64,000 nucleotides of DNA from Gracilaria gracilis. Taxonomy: Eukaryota; Rhodophyta; Florideophyceae; Gracilariales; Gracilariaceae. The translations under genes and the position numbers were made by a program. The stretch covers positions 62,001 to 126,000 of the forward strand of contig JARGSG010000132.1 of NCBI GenBank assembly GCA_030374805.1. The letters are read 5' to 3'. The stretch's first letter is position 1; each line of letters begins with the position of its first letter. Below the pieces are notes generated by a model. That model ran no database searches and was not told where the DNA came from. It saw nothing but the letters and a program-made list of their open reading frames with translations. This document shows, in pieces, positions 31,266 through 40,831 of the stretch.

Positions 31266-32276
31266 ATGGCCTTTACGCCGCGCGGCGGAAGAGGTGGTCG
31301 TGGCGGACGTGGCGGGCGCGGGGGGCGAGGCGGTGGCAGGGGCGGCTTTGGAGGCGGCTTTGGTGGTGGTGGTGGTGGCTTTGGTGGTGGCGGCTACGGG
31401 GGCTTTGGCGATCGAGGAGGTTTCAAACCACGCGGTAGAGGTGGCTTCCGTGGGGGCGGCCGCGGAGGGCGGGGAGGCAGAGGTGGCGGCGGACGCGGTG
31501 GCCCACGGAGAGGTTTGGGTGCCAGGGGCGGTTCGAGAGTGTTTGTCGAACCATTCAGACATGAAGGCATGTTCCTCGTGAAGGGCAAGGATGACGCACT
31601 CGCGACAAAGAACATGGTTGTAGGCGAAAGCGTGTATGGTGAGAAGCGCGTGCAGGTGGAGGTCACCAGGAAAGAAGGAGATACGGACGTCAAGGATAAG
31701 ATTGAATATCGTTTCTGGTCACCTTTCAGGTCAAAACTGGCGGCTGGTATTGTTGGTGGTCTTGACAACTGTTGGATCAAGCCGGGTGGCAAGGTATTGT
31801 ATTTGGGAGCGGCTTCCGGAACCACAGTTTCACATGTTTCAGACGTGGTGGGACCGTCAGGAGTTGTATACGCTGTGGAATTCTCACCCAGATCAGGTAG
31901 GGATTTGGTGAACTTGGCAAAGAAACGAACCAACATCGTACCAATCATCGAGGACGCTAGACATCCTGCCAAGTACCGAATGCTAGTTGGTATGGTCGAC
32001 GTGATCTTTGCCGATGTTGCCCAACCTGATCAAGCAAGAATTGTTGGTATCAATGCGCAGTTTTACCTCAAGACCGGTGGACATTACATGATCTCCATCA
32101 AGGCAAACTGTATTGATTCAACAGCTCCGGCTGCGGCCGTGTTTGCAAACGAGGTGGACAAGCTCAGGGGAATGTCGCTCAAGCCTATGGAACAACTGTC
32201 TCTGGAGCCGTATGAAAGAGATCATTGTGTTGTAGTTGGAGTATATAAGCGGAAAAAGAAGCAGATCACGTCGTAA
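31266..32276 (+). CDS. Fibrillarin, box C/D snoRNP rRNA 2'-O-methyltransferase
   Basis: A 336-residue protein, normal for the family. Residues 1-95 form a Gly/Arg-rich GAR domain (RGG repeats), the nucleolar and RNA-binding part. The rest is the SAM-dependent methyltransferase with [45 protein letters not shown] (SAM-binding motif I), [31 protein letters not shown] (acidic loop), [14 protein letters not shown] and a C-terminal [14 protein letters not shown]. Guided by box C/D snoRNAs it methylates pre-rRNA ribose in the nucleolus. Single exon. Confidence 0.95.
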   Translation: MAFTPRGGRGGRGGRGGRGGRGGGRGGFGGGFGGGGGGFGGGGYGGFGDRGGFKPRGRGGFRGGGRGGRGGRGGGGRGGPRRGLGARGGSRVFVEPFRHEGMFLVKGKDDALATKNMVVGESVYGEKRVQVEVTRKEGDTDVKDKIEYRFWSPFRSKLAAGIVGGLDNCWIKPGGKVLYLGAASGTTVSHVSDVVGPSGVVYAVEFSPRSGRDLVNLAKKRTNIVPIIEDARHPAKYRMLVGMVDVIFADVAQPDQARIVGINAQFYLKTGGHYMISIKANCIDSTAPAAAVFANEVDKLRGMSLKPMEQLSLEPYERDHCVVVGVYKRKKKQITS

Positions 32277-33270
32277 ACCTTGGCTTTATTGGAACGTTGC
32301 TGCCAAGTGCGGCGGGTATATATGTTTTCTTACTATGCACGGTTCGTTATGAATTTGCCGGTTGTGTCTTTTCCAGAACGTGTAAACGGTTACTGTTTCC
32401 TTTGGACGGCAAAGTACCTGTTGTGGAATCGAGCTGTTTATGTTGGTACTCAAACTTTTTGTTTTTGATCATCGGCTGCGAAAGGGCTTTCAAGGGATTA
32501 GGAGCGTACGGCGCGGTTTACCGGACAATGTTGGACAATATTAACGGTCATGGGTTATTATGAATTCGTACCAACATTGTCCTGGGAAAGTAAGGGAAAA
32601 CTCATTCGAACATACAAAATAGGCTGAACTAACAAGCTCCAAACTGAGAGCTCCCCGTTCCAAACCGTCCAATCTCTTCAAGAAAAGTAAGATGGTGAAG
32701 TGTTTCGAATGTCAAGACACTGCTACACATACAGGCAAGTTGTAGCATATCTTGTAAATTGGGAGAGACAAAGAAGTCTCCAATACTCCAGGGCGTATAT
32801 ATCATGAGAGGCGGTTTTCGTGTAACCTCATCTTTGATTAGGACAAAGCGTGCTCAACATTTGTTCACCTTTTCTGTGCTCAGAGTACGTTGCAGGGCAT
32901 GACAAACCTCGCCAGTTGTCGCAGTAACTGGGCACACGTCAATTCACGTGGGCCTTTGGCCCAATTCACATTGCGAGTGAGGCAAGTAACGGTACATAGG
33001 AGCGTAAGCCACGGGTCGGGGAGCCCAGATTTCCGCCACTGGAAACGGCGCCGCCCATACTGCTGCGCTCGTTCTGGGCTGCCTCCATGAGCTAACGTCC
33101 GTGATGGTTGAGCCAGAGCAACCGAAACTTCATTTTGATACTGACGAAATGTCCTAAAATCCCGTTGTGCGCTCAAGTGGCGGAAAATGTGATGGCCGTC
33201 GCAGTCTCATAACTTCCCGCCGCTATCACATTCCCGCCTCCGTCATCGACTCACGCAATCCGCTTTCAAC
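32277..33270. promoter_or_regulatory. Intergenic, with E2F-like TTCCCGCC sites near its right end
   Basis: No supported gene; a 98-aa minus frame (33176-32880) has no motif. Close to the RETICULATA-like gene lie GGCGGAAAA (33179-33187), TTCCCGCC (33214-33221) and TTCCCGCC (33231-33238). The two ends of this cluster form an imperfect inverted repeat with ATGTGAT/ATCACAT. E2F binding is inferred from the core only. Confidence 0.3.
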
Positions 33271-34389
33271 ATGGACATTACTGCGTTCCTGCTAGGCACG
33301 CCTCTTGTCCCTCGAAATGTGAATAGGCGTAGTGTGTGTTCGAATCGCTTTGTGATCTCGATGAAGCTCAGACGCAAAGGGGGGTACAATGAGACTTTTC
33401 GCCGCGACAGAAGGACGTATGACCCCGATCCTAAAAGCGTGCCACAGTTCGATTTTCCCAAACCTCACAAAGCTGCAGAAGGCACCGTGCCTGACGCTAC
33501 TGATCAAAACGTGTTGCAAGAGAACAATTTGGAGGAAAGTTTGCAAGCAATTGACGCCGGAAACGGAGTGCCCCCAAGTGGGGGAGGGGATGGAAATGAG
33601 GGAGATGGCCCTGACTGGGAAGATGAGTCTGAAGAGCCAGAAAAAGAGGCCACCGCTGGTCAAGCAGTTCAAGACACCGTCACTGACGAGCAAGTTAAAC
33701 GTATGAAGGAGGTTTACGCGATGCCCTTTCTCGGAGCACTCGCACGTCGTTGGCCTGCGCTGCGCTATCGTTTAATGGCTAATGCACGGTTACCACTCCA
33801 GATGGGTGTTGAGCTAAGTATTGGATTCACAACGAAGACGGTTGCCGAGGTGCAGGGAAGGAAGGGTCGCTTTTGGAAGGAGTTTGACTTTTATTTAAGT
33901 GATATTGCACTTGAGCTGTTCGGAGATGCAATGCTTGTGTGGTTGCTTAGTCCCGTAGCTCTCGCCGGGGGTCCCGTGCGAGCATTGCCTAGACATGCCG
34001 GGCAACTAGGAACCTTTATGCTATCGGAAAGAATAGTAGCGTTTATATGGAAAGGTATACAGTTCGGAATGGTTGGATTCTCGTCGTCCATGGTGGGGCA
34101 CGGGCTTACGAGCTGGTTGGTAAAGGTGAGGAATGAGAGCGGACGCAAGATTGGAGATGTGACATTGGCTCCAGTCATACCGAACAGCTTGGCGTGGGGT
34201 TCATTCCTAATGGTGAATTCGAACACCAGATATCAGCTAGTGAACGGCATAGAGCAGCGGGTGTTGGACCAAGTGTTTGGAGCGAACGCAGCACTTCTTG
34301 GACTAGTGACGTTTGTGCTCCGTGCGACCAACAGCTATGTTGGCAGTGCGTGGTGGCTGCCGTGGGCAAGACAGTGGGGCCTTCAGTAG
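33271..34389 (+). CDS. RETICULATA-related (DUF3411) plastid membrane protein
   Basis: 372 residues. N-terminal ~130 residues: putative plastid leader and an acidic linker (EGDGPDWEDESEEPEKE). The DUF3411 domain follows (about 145-370), with RMKEVYAMPFLGALARRWP, RLMANARLPLQMGVELSIG, KGRFWKEFDFYLSDIALELF, hydrophobic helices, and the RYQLVNGIEQRVLDQVF stretch characteristic of RETICULATA/LCD1 proteins. Plant members are in the plastid inner envelope and affect mesophyll development and amino-acid export; the role in algae is not settled. Single exon. E2F-like cores upstream. Confidence 0.85.
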   Translation: MDITAFLLGTPLVPRNVNRRSVCSNRFVISMKLRRKGGYNETFRRDRRTYDPDPKSVPQFDFPKPHKAAEGTVPDATDQNVLQENNLEESLQAIDAGNGVPPSGGGDGNEGDGPDWEDESEEPEKEATAGQAVQDTVTDEQVKRMKEVYAMPFLGALARRWPALRYRLMANARLPLQMGVELSIGFTTKTVAEVQGRKGRFWKEFDFYLSDIALELFGDAMLVWLLSPVALAGGPVRALPRHAGQLGTFMLSERIVAFIWKGIQFGMVGFSSSMVGHGLTSWLVKVRNESGRKIGDVTLAPVIPNSLAWGSFLMVNSNTRYQLVNGIEQRVLDQVFGANAALLGLVTFVLRATNSYVGSAWWLPWARQWGLQ

Positions 34390-34854
34390 CTTTGCAGCGA
34401 ACTCCAGGTTCTAGAGGTAAAGGGTTTAGAGCGCAGAAAGATCATATGGGCGGACTTGCATACTTTTATCTATCACTCTGTTCAGCTGCGCGACTTTGGA
34501 GATAATGTTTGAGGACCTCGAAGGAGCACTGGCCGATTCGGGAATCCCGAGCATTCGAGCACTGACATCAAAAATCTGAACACGCGGCGCGAATGGCTGC
34601 ATCGATTTTCTTCACATCCGCTCAGATATTTGACGCGTCGAGTGCCAATCACCTCGCGTTTTGCCCCCAAGGCCCATACTGAAAGTCGTCGAAGCATTCT
34701 CGCTCAGGCGCTAGAGTGTATCTTCAACGATGGCCCTTTGCAAACGACCATCTCCAAGCACTCGAGCCCTCCGTACTTAGACGCCCGCAAGGCCAGCAGC
34801 CCACATTCGCTCTGCTTCATAGCCTACTTCTTTAACTCCGTCCCTCCCTTCATC
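34390..34854. other. Intergenic; probable 5' leader of the AFG1-like gene
   Basis: The AFG1 frame is open from 34630 but this part lacks family motifs. No other gene seen. Confidence 0.35.
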
Positions 34855-36363
34855 ATGCAGCAACTATCAGAACCTATCATGCGCAGTATCCAGCGCTTAG
34901 GTCGTTTACCATCACGCCTTCATGCTGCTGCCGTACAGTCCGGCCTTCTTAAGGCCAGCGCTCCGCAGCAGCAAGCGCTTCCAAAGCTGGACAACCTCAT
35001 CCGCGATTTACCTCCATACATGGAGGCTATGGAGTCTCACGCGGACCAACTTCTCTTTATGGAGCAGATGCGACATGATGTGTTGAAGCACGAAAACTTA
35101 CGGCTCTCGAAGCTTGGTGTGGTAGGGGATGCCTGGCGAAGACTGCGATACGCAGCGAACGGAATCCCACCCGATACTCCTCTGAACGCGCTTCCGAACA
35201 AGTATTTTGGTCTCCAAGAAGCCCCTGCGGCTCCTACACCTCCTAATGGTCTATATCTACACGGAGATGTCGGTTGTGGCAAAAGTCTCCTCATGGATAT
35301 GACATTTGAATGTGCAAACGAGATGTTGAATTCTTGCGCACGAGTGCACTATCACACCTTCATGATTTCCGTCTATGAATTGCTCCATAAATATGACACC
35401 CTGAGTGAACGCGAGCGTGCAAGCAGAGGTTTCTTTCACCCCCTTGACGCCGTTGTTGGTCGGCTGGGGCGTGCAAATTCAGCCGGAACTGGAGGCGGTT
35501 TGCTCTGTTTCGATGAATTCCAAGTTGCAGATGTTGCTGACGCTCGTCTTATGCATGGAATTCTTGGAAGACTCATGCACTCCGGTACCATAGTCTGCTT
35601 CACGGCTAACAGATCTCCTGCAGATTTGAATCGGAGTCAGTTACAAGCTGCAGACTTTCGACCGTTTCTAGACCTGCTTCACGAACGCTGCGACCTCATA
35701 CACCTTGAAGGCAAAGACTTTCGAGCAGTGTTGTCTCAAGAAGACCGCGGGCAGCGCCTTTACTTTTCTCCGAATGAACAAGAACAACTTAAGGAGGCTT
35801 GGAGAAATATCGCCGACCGAGACTGGGATGATGTGGTTTCAGAAGTTTGGCATGTCGCATACGGTCGACAGATATACGCGGAGCGCGTTGGGGGGGATTC
35901 AGTGCAGATGTCTGTAGAAGAGCTTATTGAAGCTCCAGTAGGCGCAGCAGACTATCGAGCAATTGCAAATCACGTGTCGTCCATTTTTGTTACAGATGTT
36001 ATACCCGTTTTCACCTCCGATACCCGAAACTTTGCCCGCCGCTTCATTACTCTCATAGATGTATGCTATGAACATAAGGTTCGCATAATTATGCGTACAG
36101 AAGCAACGGCAATTGATGAAATGTTCAGTGGGGTTACTCCGGGAGCAGATCAAGCGGAGATTGCGGAAGGTCTGCAGTTTGAGACAGAAGTTGCCAAGGA
36201 AGGTATTGGGGCTGATAACCGAGCTATTTCTACCAGTACCTTATACACTGGTGAAGATGAAGCCTTCGCATTTCGTAGGGCGATATCGAGACTCAGGGAA
36301 ATGCAAACAAAAGGCTTCGGAACACGATCACCATTTCAAACGTCCATAACTGAATCAGAGTGA
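34855..36363 (+). CDS. AFG1/LACE1 (ZapE)-family mitochondrial AAA-type ATPase
   Basis: 502 residues from ATG 34855 (MQQLSEPIMRSIQRLGRL), which gives an Arg-rich presequence suited to mitochondrial import; an in-frame ATG at 34630 adds 75 residues. Walker A LHGDVGCGKSLLMD and Walker B GGLLCFDEFQVADVADA match the family, followed by HSGTIVCFTANRSPADLNRSQLQ (arginine/sensor region). The C-terminal part IPVFTSDTRNFARRFITLID-VCYEHKVR is the AFG1 signature block. Family members (yeast Afg1, human LACE1/AFG1L, bacterial ZapE) take part in mitochondrial protein quality control. Single exon. Confidence 0.9.
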   Translation: MQQLSEPIMRSIQRLGRLPSRLHAAAVQSGLLKASAPQQQALPKLDNLIRDLPPYMEAMESHADQLLFMEQMRHDVLKHENLRLSKLGVVGDAWRRLRYAANGIPPDTPLNALPNKYFGLQEAPAAPTPPNGLYLHGDVGCGKSLLMDMTFECANEMLNSCARVHYHTFMISVYELLHKYDTLSERERASRGFFHPLDAVVGRLGRANSAGTGGGLLCFDEFQVADVADARLMHGILGRLMHSGTIVCFTANRSPADLNRSQLQAADFRPFLDLLHERCDLIHLEGKDFRAVLSQEDRGQRLYFSPNEQEQLKEAWRNIADRDWDDVVSEVWHVAYGRQIYAERVGGDSVQMSVEELIEAPVGAADYRAIANHVSSIFVTDVIPVFTSDTRNFARRFITLIDVCYEHKVRIIMRTEATAIDEMFSGVTPGADQAEIAEGLQFETEVAKEGIGADNRAISTSTLYTGEDEAFAFRRAISRLREMQTKGFGTRSPFQTSITESE

Positions 36364-36983
36364 ATCACAGCGAATCACATAGCCCGCAACTGTCCTTCGA
36401 AGCATAGCCGACACACAGCCCCAATCAAGGAAATCCTTTTCCGTGGACATTCCATGCAAGATCAGGGAGCTGTCCTCAAATATATAGGCTAGAGATGAAG
36501 AGCTACATACTGAACATGTACCCTCAAACGCTTTTGCCTACCTACCAACATAAACTGACTTCATCAACAAATAACTTCAGCGCAGAATCGGCGATGGAAC
36601 ATGTTCGCAGGACATGCATGCTTGTCTATCTGCCGACATGATGATAATGATGATGATGATAGTGAACGCGCAACCACAACGAAACAAAAACCATTGAGCA
36701 AGAGAGACATCAAAAGGCTGATTGGAAATACCGAACTACGTGATGACATTGAAGTTCAGAATAGCTCAATAGCGTTCCATAAATTTGAAAATAGCAACGC
36801 TCTATGGCCACCGTTTTTCCTCCCACGCCCATTCTGCTCTCCAGTGCTTGAGATCATTGGATCTCGCCCTATCTGGATTGTTCCCGTTCACGAGTCGTGA
36901 ATCACGACAGACCTCCGTTATTATCAGTTTCCGACTTTAACAAACATCGTTCGCAGAATCTCGGCGTCTACGTAATGACGAAA
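36364..36983. other. Intergenic
   Basis: A 99-aa plus frame (36601-36900) contains a (GAT)n-derived Asp run and no domain; not called as a gene. The lumenal-protein frame is open from 36897 but its likely start is 36984. Confidence 0.3.
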
Positions 36984-37547
36984 ATGGCCTTCGTATCGTC
37001 TTTTGTCGGAGTTAAATCCCCCCGTTGTATGGATTTGGTATCGAAGGCTGTCTCAGTTAAGCAGACGCCGACCATTACCGCAAGCTTATCCAGGCGAGAA
37101 GTTTTGAAAACCTTATCTGCAATCCCCATTATAGCGGAGTTGTTGCCACTACCAGCCTTAGCTGACCGAACTGCAGTTGGCGCTAAGAGATCCTTCGACC
37201 GTTATCATCCTCGTATTCTGGACCTCATAGAAACAATGAAACAGATTCGCTCGTTCGTCACGAGCGAAGATGTTTCTGGTGCCGCCACTCTAATAACTGA
37301 CAAGCAGTTTGATGTAAAAGGACGTCGTGCTCTAAGCATATATGCGACTGGTTTTTCAGATAACTATGTTGGACAAAGGAGTAGAGATATGTTGAAATAT
37401 GTGGATGGATTCTACAAGGAACTCGCAATTGTTGCGGACGGAAAGGACATGGCTGAACACTACGGGAAAGCGGTTGATCTATTGGACGCGTACTATCGAG
37501 AAGCAAGGTTAGCCCCACAAGAGTTGTCCGGCCTGGCTTTGGATTAA
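36984..37547 (+). CDS. Thylakoid-lumen four-helix protein, PsbQ/Psb31-like (tentative)
   Basis: 187 residues from AAAATGG at 36984; other in-frame ATGs are at 36897 and 36975. A MAFVSSFVG plastid leader is followed by SRREVLKTLSAIPIIAELLP...ALA|D, a twin-arginine lumen-transfer signal with an ALA cleavage site. The mature part (about 118 residues) is nearly all helix-forming, with Tyr/Lys/Asp-rich segments (RYHPRILDLIETMKQIRSFV ... FYKELAIVADGKDMAEHYGKA), as in extrinsic photosystem II proteins of the PsbQ, PsbQ' and Psb31 group. Exact orthology cannot be settled by eye; another lumenal four-helix protein is possible. Confidence 0.6.
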   Translation: MAFVSSFVGVKSPRCMDLVSKAVSVKQTPTITASLSRREVLKTLSAIPIIAELLPLPALADRTAVGAKRSFDRYHPRILDLIETMKQIRSFVTSEDVSGAATLITDKQFDVKGRRALSIYATGFSDNYVGQRSRDMLKYVDGFYKELAIVADGKDMAEHYGKAVDLLDAYYREARLAPQELSGLALD

Positions 37548-38186
37548 AAGAATAACTTGCAAATCTATTGACTAAGACGGCAGCTCATGTTGGTTCAGTG
37601 CAGACTGTGCGGATTCTTAGCTTCGAAGCCATATGCCGTTTTACTTGGAAATCTGAGCTCGAAGCTAAGGGAAAGAGTGAGACCGATAGACAAAGGTTCA
37701 AAGCAGTGATAAAGAGGCGAGGTCATTTGTCTATGGCGGCAAACTTCTGTAGTATGGAAGAAACCAACGGAGGCAGTGACCGGGGCGTTAACCATTGCTA
37801 AATGGCCTAGCTGACAATCACGGCTTTTGACTCGAGGGAATTGTGTTCTTTTGGTCTATCCCTTCACAACTGAAGCAGATTTGCGGCGTATAACAATCTA
37901 GCAATTTCAGCTGGATATCCTAGTCTTCTACACCCTTGGATTTGGCGGCAACTCCCCATTGCGTGAATGACAGAATTGGAAGTTTCTTTCAGAAAGACCA
38001 AACAACCGTGCAAGGCAACAGCTTTCATCCTATTCGCTCAGTTAGCATAGATATGTTATTCTCATTCTTAGCATTACACATTCATCTTGTAGAGTCCGTG
38101 AGAACGGTGGAGTGCAGGAAAATGGCGGACGAAAATGACAGACAGATTTAAATTTCTTTTCTTTACGTCATCCTGCCAGCATGTCA
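37548..38186. other. Intergenic; nothing recognised
   Basis: Short open stretches only. The last bases before 38187 are the tRNA 5' flank. Confidence 0.35.
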
Positions 38187-38267
38187 GATAACGTGGCCGA
38201 GTGGTTAAGGCGTTGGACTGCTAATCCAATCTCTTCGGAGGCGAGAGTTCGAATCTCTCCGTTATCG
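38187..38267 (+). tRNA. tRNA-Ser(GCU)
   Basis: The acceptor stem GATAACG pairs with CGTTATC. The D-arm region TGGCCGAGTGGTTAAGGC is also the A box. The anticodon loop CTGCTAA carries anticodon GCT. A long variable arm (TCTCTTCGGAGGCGA) marks a class II tRNA, and the T arm GAGAG-TTCGAAT-CTCTC holds the B box. No intron, no encoded CCA. A T-run at 38272-38276 serves as Pol III terminator. Confidence 0.95.
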
Positions 38268-38271
38268 CTTG

Positions 38272-38276
38272 CTTTT
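38272..38276 (+). terminator. Pol III terminator of tRNA-Ser
   Basis: TTTTT five bases after the tRNA 3' end. Confidence 0.7.
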
Positions 38277-38715
38277 TCTCTCCCCGACCGGGAGCGAGCC
38301 CCGTCTTTTTGACGCACAGGGCGAAACCTTCAAGAGATAAGGTGAAGCTGGATAAGAGGGCCCAACCTAACGCGCATGCGTTTCTTCTGCATCACACATG
38401 TTCCTATTTCGAATTCCTCCTCGCATGTAAACTCATCTACGCAAATCCACAGCACACCGCACAAGTGCCTTCTACTCACTGCGGTTCACTAGATTGATTC
38501 GATCAGTTGTTCAGAGGCTGAAATTGTGTTACTCTGTTCACGCAAAACAACGCCGGGTACCAACGGTACCATTTCCGCCACGCTCATTTTGATGGTTTTA
38601 GTCCAGACCTCTAGTGCTGCTGCGATGGAAACAGAAGTACAGATTACTGAACGCTCTCAGAAGTGATGAAGTGTGCCCTTAAGTGGAGTTCATTACTTTA
38701 GAGTCTGCGCGCATA
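38277..38715. other. Intergenic; nothing recognised
   Basis: No open frame with a motif. It contains GGTACCAACGGTACC (38557-38571), a small inverted repeat. Confidence 0.35.
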
Positions 38716-39741
38716 TCAAGAATAGTTCTTCAGTTGAAGAAACTGGCCGCTGTCTGGGTCTTGCTCGATAGCACGAAATCCGTTCTTCAACGCTTGAACA
38801 AAATTGGCATTTGTTGTGTCAACTCTTGTGTGTCCTGGATGTAACTTGTTCACGGGGTTATACATTAACACAGCCCCGTTAGCAGGAGGCTCTAATCTTG
38901 CTGCTTCGATCGCCGTCGCCATTAGTTCATCTTCTGTATAATCCCAGTGCAGCTCATTCGCCATTTGTCTGACGACCTCAACCTGCTTCTCGAAGGGCTG
39001 CTTATTCCAGTCTTCGTAACGAATGTCGAGAAAGCGCCCACTGCCAATTGATTTCAAAGTGCTTTTTCGCTCGTCTAAGATATGATGTGCGACACGCACC
39101 CACTGACTAGGATCTCCAAACGGCGTGGAATCGATATCACCTGAGTGAATCGATGAGTTCCAATTTTGATACACCCACGATCGAACCTCTGTTCTCAAGT
39201 CTCGGTGAGTAATGACTGTTAGATCAGCTGCCTTTTCCAACGGCAGCCCGTGTGAAAACAACTTAAAGGGACCAGGACCGTGCATCTTAATAACCAAACT
39301 TGTATTCAATGATGTGTACGCAGTCAACCACGAATCTTTCATGTGGTCGTATCGACCCGTTTTGTGGTTCTTCCATATGTTGATTAGGTCAGCATACCAA
39401 CCAGCCACGGAGTTTGGATCTCTGATGCGCGCAAGAATGCGAAGTACGTTGTATACCCATGTCGACCCCGTTCGAGGAAGACCTGCTGCAACGATTACTA
39501 ATGGTCGGGCACGTGGTGGGAGGTGAATATTCGGCTTGATTCCAGTGCCGAAGCTCGGGGCGTTGATGCTAGACTTCGCGGTTGTGGTAGTGCTACTCAG
39601 AGAGAAGACGGCTACGACTTGAATGAGGAGCATTGCCACAGCACCCACCACCGCGGCTATTGAGAGTTGTGTCAAGATAGGCAAGCGCGAAAGCGCCTTT
39701 CGGGTGCGCCAAAAGGGCGGGTTAGAAGGTCGACTAGTCAT
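38716..39741 (-). CDS. Golgi-type sulfotransferase (type II membrane protein)
   Basis: 341 residues from ATG 39741 (MTSRPSNPPFW); an upstream in-frame ATG at 39813 exists, but 39741 puts the single membrane anchor (ILTQLSIAAVVGAVAMLLIQ) about 20 residues from the start, as expected for type II Golgi enzymes. A Ser/Thr stem follows. The PAPS 5'-phosphosulfate loop GLPRTGSTWVYN and the 3'-phosphate segment THRDLRTEVRSWVY are present, and later DIRYEDW matches the sulfotransferase core. It probably transfers sulfate from PAPS to a glycan; sulfated wall polysaccharides would fit a red alga, but the acceptor cannot be read from sequence. Single exon. Confidence 0.8.
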   Translation of the reverse strand: MTSRPSNPPFWRTRKALSRLPILTQLSIAAVVGAVAMLLIQVVAVFSLSSTTTTAKSSINAPSFGTGIKPNIHLPPRARPLVIVAAGLPRTGSTWVYNVLRILARIRDPNSVAGWYADLINIWKNHKTGRYDHMKDSWLTAYTSLNTSLVIKMHGPGPFKLFSHGLPLEKAADLTVITHRDLRTEVRSWVYQNWNSSIHSGDIDSTPFGDPSQWVRVAHHILDERKSTLKSIGSGRFLDIRYEDWNKQPFEKQVEVVRQMANELHWDYTEDELMATAIEAARLEPPANGAVLMYNPVNKLHPGHTRVDTTNANFVQALKNGFRAIEQDPDSGQFLQLKNYS

Positions 39742-40831
39742 GAGGATAGGCTGGTTGCATTGAAGTGAGGTGGGGAAAGAAATGACATGATCGGTGTCCA
39801 ATATACATTTCATCGCACTGCTTAGTTTTCATGTTGGGGGCGGGCGACAATGCCATTTGGCCCCCATAATCTTGTCTCCGTGCGAGCACTTGGCAATTCT
39901 TTCTGAGCGCGCGCGTTCCGCTAATCCAATACGGGCCATTCGGCTTCGCCTACAAGCACTACATTAGCACCTTGTATTATTCTGGATCAGTCTTCTCTTG
40001 TGTGGAGTACAATAAGTAGTAGAGGGACCCTGAGACTTACGGACCGTACCACGGATGAATGAAGGGTTCCTTTCTTTTCGTCCAGCTCGTGTACCATCCT
40101 TTCATTATGAGCAATGGCACCTTCCTATATAGTTTCGTACGAACGTATATTCATGGTTCCCGTTTGTTGGACAGGACCAAATCCGCCAACCGCACTCCAA
40201 GACTACCCTTGGTACCTTAGAACACGGTACTTCCATGACAGCTAATATGGACCACGGCTTCCTGGTCTACAAATCAGGATGTTACAGTTCATCATAAATT
40301 CCCTCCTGTCCTCCAATCTGATACCCAACTCAGAATTAGTACGACCCAAGTTCTCTTTCGTTCATGAATGTTTTTCGTGGAAGAGTCATTCTTCCCTGGC
40401 GTGCACGAAGTGTGGTACAAGAGTAACGAGCAATTATCGATAGCGGTCGCTCCCTGTTCCAAAGTCAACCTTCCCTACATCCTTGCAGAATGCGAAATTA
40501 GTAGTGCAGAATCATTTGACGATTTTTGTGTCACAGGAGGACCGCGTTTATCTCCCCGTTTATCAAAAAGCAGCCTCGTGCAGGAGCTCACCAGTCGAGA
40601 GGAAACGCTAACCCTATCGTTTGTCCTTATTTCCTGAAATAAAGGTCTCTCTCTCTCTTCACCGTTGGTAACGCTAAGGGTTAACCTTCTACCTCTGGCC
40701 GTCGAATTGTATCTGCTAGACTTGACTCGCTTGCCTCCTCTGAGAATATATCCTTTGTTTACCTCTTTTTGTGTACAGGCAGGAATCCAGTAACGTCACA
40801 CCTTGTCCAAGAGCGGACACAATCATATCTG
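39742..40831. other. Intergenic; no supported gene
   Basis: The sulfotransferase 5' region, then 1 kb without a recognisable frame. A plus frame 40368-40637 (89 aa) has no motif. AATAAA at about 40639 is followed by a (CT)n run. Confidence 0.3.

Noticed and set aside
31000..31581. 193-codon plus ORF overlapping fibrillarin
   Set aside because: Wrong frame over the GAR domain.
32880..33176. 98-codon minus ORF
   Set aside because: No motif or initiation context; covers the RETICULATA-like promoter.
38187..38267. tRNA-derived repeat rather than a tRNA gene
   Set aside because: All stems pair, A and B boxes are intact and a T5 terminator follows.
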